From Haplosporangium gracile (lineage: Eukaryota > Mortierellomycota > Mortierellomycetes > Mortierellales > Mortierellaceae), in contig JAAAUF010000546.1 of NCBI GenBank assembly GCA_015499985.1, forward strand, positions 1 to 28,312: a stretch of DNA of 28,312 bases. The letters are read 5' to 3'. Of this stretch, positions 1-9,225 are shown one piece after another (position 1 is the stretch's first letter; each line of letters begins with the position of its first letter). A model generated the notes under the pieces. That model did no database searches, had not been told where the DNA came from, and worked only from the letters and a program-made list of their open reading frames with translations. Made by a program: the position numbers and the translations under genes.

Positions 1-82
1 TGGGTGGGGTGTGGGTGAAGAGTCGTCTAATGAGTGTGCATTTCTAAGTGCTCTCTTTTTAATTAGTGACTGTGACATTATT

Positions 83-1681
83 CTAAAAATCAATGACACT
101 TTTCAGGGCCATGTCTTGCAGGAGCTGAGGTCGCGGCCGAGGGGTAGCACTGGAGGCAAAAGTCGAATACTGCTTCCTCTGTTGCGCCAGGTCGGCAGTT
201 CCTGTACTATTTTGACCAAATAGAGCTGTGATCCTGGGCTGTGAATGACTTTCATCATCATCGGGCCTAGTAGTTGTGTGGTATGAAAAAAAGTTAGTGA
301 ACAATAATCCCAGGAAATAGCAAGCTACGAAAAAAGCCGAAACTTACCAGCGGACAGTCTTGCCAGATTCGTCCAGCGAAGTCTTGCAGGTCGCCCAACT
401 GAAGCGTACGATGTTTGGGTATCCAAAGATAGGGTCCATGCTAGCCTTGAGCCACGATTTCGTCTTGGGATCTAATGTGATAGTTGGTGTTTGTAAATGT
501 CGCATTCTTTTGAACAAACAGGAAAGTGTGCATCCAGTCGTAATGTGAAAACATGTGCCGTACATACCGCCAGGATATCCAGAACCGAATTCGCGGGAAA
601 TGGTGCTGTCTAGCTCCTTCTCTGCAAAAATCCAGTACCTCAACACGTCGTCGCGGGTGACCTTGGCGCAGATACTTGCGGCTGAGACAATTGGGTATTT
701 GGAGTCGGCCTTCTTGGCGACGACGATCTTGGTGACGGAGGGGAAGAGACCTTCCAGCTTCTTTTGGTATGTCTCTGGAGGTCCCACTGTATCAACATAG
801 ACCTGCATTATTGTCATAGAGAGATAGCATTGTCAGTCCTATTGATATGATGTTTGGCTGGTTTGCAGTCCTGACGGCAGCGATGAATCCCCGAGTTTGC
901 CTTGTACCTCTTTCAGGTTTACTCCTGAGGCGATAGTTTCCCTGATCAGTTGGATGGTGGTGTCGTGAGCAAGGGCGTTCAGGTTATACTTGTCCCTAGA
1001 AGTTTCATTCAGTGTAATGATAATTCCTTTCGGTGTTAGATTATGCCTGTGGTAAGATTCAAATTTGACTTTTTCAGACATATCAGTTAATCTACGCTGC
1101 CACCGATGTGAATCGAAGAGAGAGCGAGCTTACTTCCTCAACATGCTATTGGAGATGTCCATGGGCGAAAGGACTCTGACGCTCCATCCGATAAGGTCTG
1201 GCCTCGACATAATCACATTCAGCAGGTTGTCTCTCTCGTTCTCCTTCAATGTCTTTGAATCTATGGTAATCAAACAGTTTTAATCAATATTATTATGGTT
1301 ATTTCGCAGTTCTCCTTTTGGGATCCATCCGATAGGTGTGTGTCCAAGAATGTTCAAGTGCGCATTTGGCAGCAAGATAAACACGCCACTCTCTACTGAA
1401 AGTGGTTACTAACCGGCAAATCCCAGATCAGCTAATTCGCCCATTTTGGACAGGGGGCAGTAGCAGATACCGTAGACCATTGGACCGAGAACAGGCCCTC
1501 GTCCAGCCTCGTCGACTCCGAGGATACATTCCTGATCCTTTTCGAGGTCGGTGGGCAGAGGGGTGGCATAGGTATAGGACTTGAGCAATGGGCTAGTTGT
1601 TCCTGAGGGCGGTCTGATTGTTGTCTCTGAGACCGAGTAGTCAGCCTCTTCCATGTCGATTGTCTCGTCCTCCAAGCTCAT
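83..1681 (-). CDS. RNASEH2A: Ribonuclease H2 catalytic subunit A (type 2 RNase H)
   Basis: Six exons on the minus strand: 1681-1414, 1260-1134, 995-908, 802-568, 471-348 and 266-83, giving 341 residues; every junction is GT-AG and phases match. The enzyme cuts the RNA strand of RNA/DNA hybrids and removes single ribonucleotides from genomic DNA in the nucleus, as part of the H2A/B/C complex. The four catalytic acidic residues of the family are visible: D57 and E58 in [10 protein letters not shown]165 in VYVDTVGPP and D194 in KKADSKYP. The [12 protein letters not shown] helix (about 201-211) and SGYPGDPKTK (235-244) with the conserved Tyr237 are also present. The length is slightly above the roughly 300-residue eukaryotic norm because of an acidic N-terminal extension of about 50 residues. 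The C-terminal tail ends in a region resembling the metazoan one (RITALF, 292-297). The start is the Met just upstream of the extension; the catalytic core is certain, the exact N-terminus less so. Confidence 0.95.
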
Positions 1682-2167
1682 TCTGTCGCTATTGATGTGT
1701 GTGTGTGTTATTTGTTTGAATCGTTCCCTTGTGAAAGAAATAAAAAAGAAGTCGCGTTCGTTTGAGTAAGGTGCCCAGGGACACTTGCGGCGAATTTTTT
1801 CCTCTCCTGGAAGTCGCAAGTCACGAGTTCCTTCTGTACTTGACCACTCCCTTCGCTCACACCAACCAAAGACTCCCACTTCCCACCAGCACTTCCCTTT
1901 TGTCACTTCTCCTCTCTTATCTCTTCACCGTTTCTCCTTTTGCGAACACTCTTCTTTTTGTTCTCCTTCACTTTCCCCACACACACACTCTCTCTCGTTC
2001 TCTCTCTCCCTTCTGCTTCTTCCTTCACTTTACTTCACTTCCCTTCCTTTCCTTCGTTCACTCACTTTCAAGTCTCAACCACTCCGATACCCCACTTCCA
2101 GGACATACAACTTCCAACCAAGGCGTAGACAAATCGCATACAAGCACCACTGAAAATACAAAGCCCA
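1682..2167. promoter_or_regulatory. Divergent promoter region with a CT-rich leader
   Basis: This interval separates the start codons of the RNase H2 gene (minus) and the unrecognised gene at 2168 (plus), so it should hold both promoters. From about 1850 to 2110 the plus strand is strongly pyrimidine-rich, with many TTCTC, CACTTC and CTCTCTC runs. I found no ATG on the plus strand between about 1700 and 2168, which supports 2168 as the start reached by a scanning ribosome. No clear TATA box was identified. Confidence 0.55.
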
Positions 2168-3846
2168 ATGGACACTCGCAGCAGCCAGGTCAAACCAACC
2201 CAGCTTCCCTCGAACCAAGGATCCGAAGCCCTCCTCGGACCCACAAAACGAGATGCTCGCTCGGTCCTGCATCACCCCTACGAGGCTCTCTCCAAGGCCC
2301 ATCACCACCAGCACCAGCACCACTACCGCCACCACTACCACTACCTACGTCATGAACGATATCTCCAGTCTCAAACTTCAAACTCCTCCGAAGTCTGGAC
2401 TTTGCCTCCATCTCCTCATTCGTCCGCATCGACCTCGGCTTCTTCCTTGGCAAGAACTGCAGAATGGCTGCGTTGGCTCATTCACTCTGCTGCTGTGAGC
2501 TCGCTAGAGGCTGTTCCGAACGATAACGCAAGGCAATTGATGCTACTGGACCTTCCAGTCGATGGCTCTTGTACAGGTAACATACCGACGACAAACCGTA
2601 CATACGTGCATTTATGAGACGGATGCATAAGCAGAACACCCAAAAAAGAAGGTTGGGGAGAGGCAGTCAAGGGTAACCCGGTGACCTTGACTAAGGCTGC
2701 GTCTCTAAGACCGCCCACATGGAGGGAGATAAGTGGTCGGTGGAAACACCTCTTACTCTTTTTTCGAAAAGGGTGACTAACACCCAATTCATACGCTTTT
2801 TTTCTTCCTTCGTCCCGTTCCATTCTCGCTTTATCCGTAAAAAAACCATAGGTTCCCACACCCGGTCAGAGTTCGATAGGATGCCAGGAATCCGATATTA
2901 CAACCAAGGAACAGAGGAAACAACAAGCCGTCCCATATCCACTGCTGCGACAACCTCTCGATCTTCACAGAGTACCACTGCCAAGAACCACAATAATGCT
3001 ACTGCTATTGGTAATAGCAATAACAGCGGCGCCAGCAACAACAATAACAATAACAACAACAACTCAAATGCAACCAATACCAATACCCACTCTAATCTCA
3101 GTTCAGGCCAGAGCACGACAACGCCTCATCAGCAATCAGGATCGCACCCTTATCCACTCACTCCTTCGTCCTGGTCTTCTCAGCCACCTACGCCACCACC
3201 TCCTCCCAGCTCCTTCAATCGATCAACTGTTAACTCTGCAACAGTAGCTGCGGCAGCCAGGAATGCACGGAACCGAGGAGAGGACGACGATAAGTCTGCC
3301 TCTTCGTCGTCTTCCTCTGGACGTCGAGGATCTTCTTCCTCTTCTACCGGATCCATTGTGGGAGCAGGAACCCCTACTTCAGCACTGCTCTTCTCGACCA
3401 GCCAAGAGTTTCATCAAGTCTGGGGCCAGACAACGGCCTTTTTGCATCGGACATTCTCTCCAACATATCGTGTCAGTCATCTGTACTGGGATTCGTGGAC
3501 TAATGGCACTCAGAGGCGAGGACTGGAGAGGTTGAAGACGAGTGTCTTGCGAGGAGACGCCTTCCGCCTGATGCAGAACACGACAGTCCAGCTCCGGAAT
3601 CTTTGGAACAGGAGTGTTGCCGAGAGCAAAGCGCACGCGAGCGAAATTGAGCGACAAGCAAAGGCGATTGAAGAAAAGACACGACAGATTCAGCAACGCA
3701 CTTTTGGGAAGTCGTCGTCGTCGTCGTCGTCGTCAACATCCTCAACACCTTCGTCCGAGACTGGTCATAGTAAAGACAATCAGAACAACGGTAGCAGTAG
3801 TAGCAACAAGACTGGAGAAAGCGGACAGGGGAAACCTCGGAACTAA
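2168..3846 (+). CDS. Unrecognised low-complexity protein with a conserved-looking C-terminal helical segment
   Basis: Two-exon model: 2168-2576 and 2852-3846, 467 residues. The donor GTAACA at 2577 and acceptor ATAG at 2850-2851 join in phase, and ATG 2168 is the first ATG after the CT-rich leader. Exon 1 is rich in His, Gln and Ser, including a His/Gln/Tyr cluster at about residues 39-60. Exon 2 starts with Ser/Thr/Asn-rich sequence containing a run of nine Asn, Pro-rich and poly-Ser tracts, then a segment of normal composition (about 3400-3705) with aromatic residues (FHQVWGQTT, HLYWDSWTNG) followed by a charged, probably coiled-coil helix (ESKAHASEIERQAKAIEE). It ends in poly-Ser encoded by TCG repeats and an Asn/Ser/Gly/Lys tail. 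I do not recognise the family. If exon 1 is not coding, the protein would begin at ATG 2881 (MPGIRYYNQG). Exon 2 is well supported by length; exon 1 is moderately supported. Confidence 0.65.
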
Positions 3847-3884
3847 GAACTTTACGGCAGTCGTTGTTGTTGTTGTTTTTTGTA

Positions 3885-3890
3885 AATAAA
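3885..3890 (+). terminator. Polyadenylation signal AATAAA
   Basis: A consensus AATAAA lies 39 bases after the stop codon of the gene ending at 3846, behind a GTTGTT-rich stretch, and is followed by T-rich sequence, as expected of a fungal 3' end. Confidence 0.6.
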
Positions 3891-4200
3891 TGGTTTTTAT
3901 CATTATCTAGGGTTTCGCTTTGCAAATGAATGGTCTGTTTCTATCAAGGTCGGTCAAGCAAAGCCGGGGTGACTACTGGTTCGTACAATCGCGTTTTTTT
4001 TTTCTTTTTTTCTTTTACTTAAGATTGTTCGTAGTCTTTGAAAACCAATTTCTACTCTTCCTCCCACTCCATCGCAGCATATCACCCATTCGGTTTTACT
4101 CATTGCCAGGAACCTATGAAAAGTAACAAGTCACTCTTTTCTAAAAGCAGTGCATAACACATACAGCTAAGGCTCCCGCACTCACGCTACACGTAACCGA
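3891..4200. other. Intergenic sequence, no gene seen
   Basis: This is T-rich and pyrimidine-rich sequence, including long T runs around 3990-4015 broken by single C residues. No reading frame or structural RNA was recognised. Confidence 0.5.
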
Positions 4201-4201
4201 C

Positions 4202-4980
4202 TTGACAGCCATTTCCTACTTGTCAACTAAACGCGTACTTCTTTTTTTTATTGTTTTACAAATATCAACAATATCTAAGAGAACGGTGAATGGGCTGCTT
4301 GACGTCGAGTTCTACGGACGGAAACGACTTATCGATGATCTGATTGCACTGAAAGAGATGAACGGACGTTTTGGTTGGAAGAGTCTTTGATGTCTTATCT
4401 GGTCGGTGCAGGCAGAATCTATTGGCTGTTGCTATTTCCAACGGCGAGCATATACGGTTGGCGAGGTCAAGCGGAAGGAGAACTCGATTTTTTTTCATCA
4501 AATCATGCGAACATCCCAGGACCATCGATACCCATCGCCATCACCAACCTGACCCTTACTACCGAAATAAATAGGAATCATCACCACCTTCATCGCATCA
4601 GCCAAGGACTGGTCTATCTCCACTTCATCAGGGAGCAGGATGTGTTTTTTTTTCGACAAATTTTATCAACGGAACAACCTCTACAACAGCGCACGGCCAT
4701 CCTACTAGCTTGCAATTGGGGTATTTACTGCCGAATCGGAGAGGCCAGGGCGGTTGTGATAGTAGAATGGCAGGCAACGACTTATTTCATTTGAATATGG
4801 TATCGGCGGCTCAAGTTCTATGCCCTTAATCGCCTGTTCATGGTCCACTCGATAAGACAAACGGAAATCTTGCATCTCGGTCCTTCAACCCAGTCTCAAA
4901 AAGCGCAAACTCTCCTTCGATCCCCGAGCGACCAGGAAGAAACAGTTGGAAAGCTGGGCAACGTTTTCCGCATTGCCCAT
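4202..4980 (+). pseudogene. Possible decayed coding sequence, frames broken
   Basis: Several short frames look protein-like but do not connect. One ends at 4390 with a charged stretch (RKRLIDDLIALKEMNG). A second frame, about 4375-4794, encodes 139 residues of odd composition. A third, near 4920-4980, reads SPSDQEETVGKLGNVFR and matches a second copy near 7003-7056 at DNA level (37 of 55 positions identical without gaps, by my count). No start, splice sites or known domain tie the pieces together, so I read it as relic sequence and not as a working gene. The protein family is not recognised. Confidence 0.35.
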
Positions 4981-5039
4981 CATACCACGGGGTCAAAATT
5001 TCGATAACGTGCTGTAAGAAGAGCTTTGAGGCGCGCTCG

Positions 5040-5063
5040 TTTTTTTTTTTTTTTTTTTTTTTT
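5040..5063. repeat. Poly(T) tract of 24 bases
   Basis: An uninterrupted run of 24 T residues lies between two relic segments. It could be the poly(A) end of an inserted retro-copy on the minus strand, but no adjoining element or target-site duplication was identified, and long A/T homopolymers occur throughout the window. Confidence 0.8.
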
Positions 5064-5429
5064 GTGGGCTTTGCTTGGATCCTTCGTTTGTGTCGTTTTT
5101 GTTCTAGATATGCATGTACATCGCTCATGGCCTTTGCTGATTTGTTTATCGCCTCCCGCTTTACTCACAACAACCTGCCGAGCCCAGCTCATCCGGACCC
5201 TGCTATCGCGACCAGTTTTCATCCCTTACCCTGGAGTACAGTCGCCTTCTATTTCTTCTCTCTGCGGGATTGGGATCGATTTCTACAGAGTGTATCGAGG
5301 GGGCGACCAGCGATCTTCTACACGTGGAATTCAGCAAATCCTTGATCCGGTCGTACTCGTTTGTACCTGCTGAAGTGCGGAAAGAGCTATGAGCCCGGGT
5401 TCGAGACCTCTGGAAGCATCCTCGGCACC

Positions 5430-6340
5430 CACTCCCATCTGCACTGTTCTGCGACAGCAGCAGGAATATGTAGATCCGCCGATGAATCCAGTCATCATCC
5501 CCTCCGTCTCGACTAATCCGGCTCCCATCCTGAAGACAAGTTTCTGAAGTATCGGACCACGACGCTATTTTGAAAGCCCTGCCAACGAGTACATGAAACC
5601 GAAACGGAGAAGATCAAGACGATTGTGCTGACAAAGTAGCCCGGCGTGGTCCCCTTCAACCCTAAGATCCCCGACGCCATCGATCATTACGCCTCTCAGT
5701 CGCCCGTCAGTGGTCCGGCTCAATGACGCAAACAGGATCCGCCTGTCAACCTCTTAGCCCAGCCTCAAGAAATTCAAGCTGTCATTCGATCACGAAGCCC
5801 TGAGCGGCCTAGACGAGATGACTGGCCAATTGGATATCGTCCATATCGCGATATACCATCCCTCAAGCTTCCTTGGAGCCCGATACGACGGCTGGAATTT
5901 TTCGAAAGCGGATCAGGATCCCCACCACGCCCAATACTGTCAACAAGAACATCTCAGAGCATACCATCGCCGATATACTCAACACCATCCTCTACCGGGG
6001 ACGTGCCCATCTTCCATGAAAATAAATGGGGACAAGTCTGGAGCGATGATCATTACGACAAGGTTTACAAATCCGGATCGAATGGGGGTCTCTGAAAGCC
6101 CCCTCAACACCCTACCAATCTGATTGGTTTTGAGACAACAGAAAGGAACTTTCGACCCGTCCATGGATCCGATCCTCATTAATCCAGTCTTGACCGACGC
6201 GGCTCCTATCGTGAAGAGAATAGATCCCAGAAGCCTCAGGCCATGAAACAGTCTTATGTACATGCCAAAAAGGTATCCGCCGCCAACACAGAAAAGCTCA
6301 AAGCGGTCGTGATGACAGAGTGGATCGGCCTGGTCCTTTA
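5430..6340 (+). pseudogene. Decayed, internally duplicated coding relic
   Basis: The segment holds two diverged copies of one coding block, at about 5430-5637 and 6105-6320. Both contain LRQQ, then DP, then a hydrophobic motif (MNPVIIPSVSTNPAPILK in the first, MDPILINPVLTDAAPIVK in the second), and about 50 bases later EKIKTIVLTK versus EKLKAVVMTE. The block-to-block distances are similar (207 and 215 bases). Between the copies, 5704-6090 keeps coding character that hops through three frames: LDIVHIAIYHPSSFLG, then NISEHTIADILNTILYRG, then VPIFHENKWGQVWSDD. Stops and frame shifts break both copies. The sequence is therefore an old gene or gene pair that no longer encodes a full product. I could not name the family. 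No flanking terminal repeats were found that would make it a transposon. Confidence 0.5.
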
Positions 6341-6990
6341 TTTTTTCTCAAACGCCGTCGTCGTTCGCATGTCATGATGTGCCATCTTCCTTCCGGTCAA
6401 GATTTTATTGTTCAAGCTTGATGCGACAGCTAGTAATGTTTTAAGCGCGGATTAGATTATCTAATGTGCTCAGTGCGGTCAACAAGATCTCTCTTCATAC
6501 TTGCTACCATTGATGCTCGCGTGTTAATTGAATCAAATCCGTCTCTTTTTCTATCAACACAGTTTGTTTTTTAATTGCTCCTGTGCACAAAATTAAAAGT
6601 CGCGATCGGGACTTTGAGAATATCGTAAATATTGCGCCCATTTTTCCAACGCGGTAAGGGACAAAACTGAGCAGGAAGCTTCCAATGGGCTCTACGAATG
6701 TCTCCGCCAATCCCCATTAACACCAATCTCAGTTCCAAGGCCGACACGGCCGAATGTTTCTAATATAGACGCCGTCCTACCTGCATGCTAAAGGATGTTC
6801 GACTTTAAAACCGGAAACGATCGGATCCGTTGTAGCAAGCGACTGGCTCAATGTGATTCCACTTTCTATTTGGGCTATCGCCGGCAGCAGTCCGCGCAAC
6901 AATCTCGCTCGTCCGTCGGTCGTGAAAGCAAGGACAAGGACAACGACAGGTTCTTTATCGAACAGCCCAACTTAAAAATCGGAAACTTCG
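6341..6990. other. Relic-region spacer, no gene supported
   Basis: Only short frames occur here, none of which resembles a known domain. A 78-codon frame at 6795-7028 overlaps the better-supported relic beginning near 6990 in a different phase and is probably a shadow of it. Confidence 0.4.
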
Positions 6991-7258
6991 TCTCGGACCA
7001 GAATCCCCGGGCGCACAGGATGAGGTGATTGGAAAACTGCACAACCTCATGCGAATGTCTCCTTATCCGAACAAGAAAATTCTTGGAGTTGGGTAGCCCG
7101 GTACGCTGCGATTCGACAAAGAGAACCCCTCGCCACTTGGAGGAACGACAATCGCCATGATCCTGGACGCGCCACAAGCAGCCAAGCAAGTCCATTTAAA
7201 TATTTCTGGACATGAGGTGCATGGATCGTTAATTGCTTCGACACAGAGAGGCTTGTGA
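6991..7258 (+). pseudogene. Coding relic with one in-frame stop
   Basis: Reading in the frame of position 7019, coding character runs to a TGA at 7256-7258 with a single interruption, TAG at 7094-7096. The readable pieces include QDEVIGKLHNLMRMSPYPNK before the stop, and LGGTTIAMILDAPQAA and HLNISGHEVHGSLIAS after it. The composition is protein-like, with balanced hydrophobic and charged residues and little low complexity. The part around 7003-7056 is homologous to 4920-4974, so at least two copies of this family lie in the region. The family is unrecognised. An intron removing the TAG cannot be excluded, but I saw no convincing GT-AG pair. Confidence 0.45.
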
Positions 7259-8120
7259 ACTGTCAAACGGATATAGGCTCGCCTATTTTTCTTATTTCGA
7301 CATATCCGACAAATCGCGTTAATGGACCGAAAGTTGACAGCTCACACATGCAGTCCCTAAAGCACTTCCTGCGTCGTATCGGCACTCTGAAAAAAATCAG
7401 TTATCGCGACATCCCTCCCGAACCAGCTATGAACTCGGTACCAGGATGTTTATCATCCCTTCTCCCCTTCAAGCGATCAGAGGAAGCAGCTTGTTAGTAC
7501 GCAGTCATGCAACGGAGTCATTACATCGTCCACCCGACTTGATAAAGAAGAATCGCCGTCAATATTACCGATTGTTTTGGATATCGGTCCTCGCCACCAA
7601 AAAAAAAAGAAGTTGCTACCGCCATCGATCTGGAGTGTAGAACGCCCCCATCGCTTTGAGTCGAAAGGAAGTGGCCTGTGAGTTGTCCAACAAAAAAAAT
7701 AGAGTGTCCCAGCCGCATCAGCTGAGGAGTAAATTCCATCTACTTGATGTGCCAAGCAGCAGGTCCAAATCGCCAATAATCATACATGCGACCCGTTTAT
7801 CGTCTTCAACAATTGTATTCATAATGGATCCCTGGATGGGACTAGGCAAGCTATTGGTACTCTGAAAAAAATTACGCAACCGCGATATCCCTCGAAAATT
7901 ATAACTCAGCACAAGCATGCGCGCCCTAAACGACCAAGGCTCCCGACTGGCTATCGGCACACAGTCCTTCAATGTGTTGATCACCTCTCCTATTCGCCTC
8001 AACCTCGAAGAACCATCGTCAGTTGGGCGATCCACCTCCAGGATACCACTCTTTTCCCACCAAAAGCATTACCTGTTTTCTCGATTACGAATGCGAGTAT
8101 CGCGGGGTGCGTTGGCATGA
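7259..8120 (+). pseudogene. Relic region with a recurring IGTL-type motif
   Basis: Short open frames are interrupted by many stops. A motif reading roughly AIGTL-KKI appears at about 7372-7400 (RIGTLKKIS) and 7844-7876 (AIGTLKKIT); the two share a 34-35 base block beginning ACTCTGAAAAAAAT with one gap. A looser form occurs at about 7948-7980 (AIGTQSFNVLI), and a fourth lies downstream near 8302-8335 (AIGALFNKIA). Upstream of the 7850 copy, HNGSLDGTRQ resembles HGSLIASTQ at about 7219-7246. This suggests repeated units of one ancestral coding sequence. The motif is short, so chance similarity remains possible. Confidence 0.35.
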
Positions 8121-8453
8121 AAAGAGAACATCGTCGGCGTCAACAACAAAAACCGGATGAGCCAGCTGCGAAAAGTCAAGAGCAAATTCCACTACACGTC
8201 AACATTTCCAGCAACAGGTTTCATTTCAGCTCATCACGCGTGTCAACCATACAGCATTTTCAACATTATCAACTACCACCGCTTGCAAAGCGAATCCGCC
8301 TTCGCTATCGGAGCTCTGTTTAACAAAATCGCGAGAAGAATCATCCTGAATGGACACAGATCGATGTTGATAACTCAGGACATAAAGGAGAGGATTGACG
8401 CCTGTGTCAAGAGTTGCAAAATCAAGAATAGTCTGGTCCCCTCGCCCTTTTGA
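8121..8453 (+). pseudogene. 110-codon open frame, probable gene fragment
   Basis: The frame is open from just after a TGA at 8118-8120 to a TGA at 8451-8453 and has natural composition, for example QPYSIFNIINYHRLQSES, then AIGALFNKIARR, and ends CVKSCKIKNSLVPSPF. The first ATG in frame is at 8157, giving 98 residues. It has no recognised domain, and no promoter-like CT-rich leader precedes it, unlike the intact genes of this window. I take it as a fragment of the relic family around it, though a small expressed gene is not excluded. Confidence 0.35.
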
Positions 8454-9104
8454 AAGGCAGAGACAAGTACATCCTTGATCCACAAACTCGGCAACAAAAC
8501 TGATCATACCGGTCCGACTCCTCGCCGGCTGCCTTATCACCGCAAACAAATCGTCCATGTGTACGCGAAAGCTTATCCCTTCTATTTCTACCTTGTTTTT
8601 CTTTTTTTGTTTTGGAATTTAAAGTTTTCTTATCCGCTTTTCCTTCTCTCAAATCTTGAGGATGGCCTCCATCAATCGTCGACTTTGTCATTTGGCAGTT
8701 TGATGTGTTATTTTTACGCGTGCATACTTTCATATATTCCAAGATGGATTTTTTGTCCTGGCGACCAGATACTCTTGGGGTGGTGCTGAACACGTTTACG
8801 GTGCACAAGAAGGAGGTTGGTTTGTTGGATTGGTGACACAACCCTGTGGCTATGATCGTCATTGCCTCCTGCTACTTGCAAAAAAAAAAAAAAGTCAGCA
8901 TCATTTCCTTCAAGTTGGTGCTCTTAATTAACATTACTCGCTTTGGCCCTTGCTGCCTGCAGTCGATGCTCCCAATTTTTTTTTTCTTGTCGACCGTCCC
9001 ATCCGTCGACTTTTGACCGCGTGGGAGGGAATTGAGTTGGCCGAGGTCCTTTACTTTAGGTGTGGGTGTGGAGGAAATAAAAGGCAAGAAAGGGTGTCTC
9101 TCTC
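8454..9104. other. Intergenic sequence upstream of the stomatin gene
   Basis: This is T-rich DNA with runs of T and A (for example the A run at about 8880-8893). A 146-codon frame on the minus strand (8862-8422) has Lys-rich composition where it crosses the T-rich tract and shows no domain, so it is not called. The distal promoter of the stomatin gene may lie here. Confidence 0.4.
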
Positions 9105-9225
9105 CTTCTTTGTTCTTGTTCTTTGTTTTTCATTCGTTAAACCCAACCCAACCTTAATCCCGCTCTCACCTTTCTCTCACTCATTCATTCATCACACACT
9201 TTTATCTTTACCATTACTTTCTAAC
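9105..9225 (+). promoter_or_regulatory. CT-rich leader of the stomatin gene
   Basis: The plus strand is dominated by CTCTCTCC, TTCTTTG and CTCACTCATTC-type pyrimidine sequence up to ATG 9226, and it contains no ATG. The arrangement matches the leaders of the genes starting at 2168, 13173, 18457 and 22914. Confidence 0.5.

Noticed and set aside
5385..5415. Sequence GGGTTCGAGACC resembling a tRNA B box
   Set aside because: No matching A box at the right distance and no acceptor-stem pairing could be made around it.
4202..8453. Relic region as a complete transposon
   Set aside because: No terminal repeats, target-site duplications, or transposase or reverse transcriptase motifs were seen.
8422..8862. 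146-codon minus-strand open frame
   Set aside because: Its Lys-rich part mirrors T-rich DNA, no domain is visible, and it overlaps a plus-strand relic frame.
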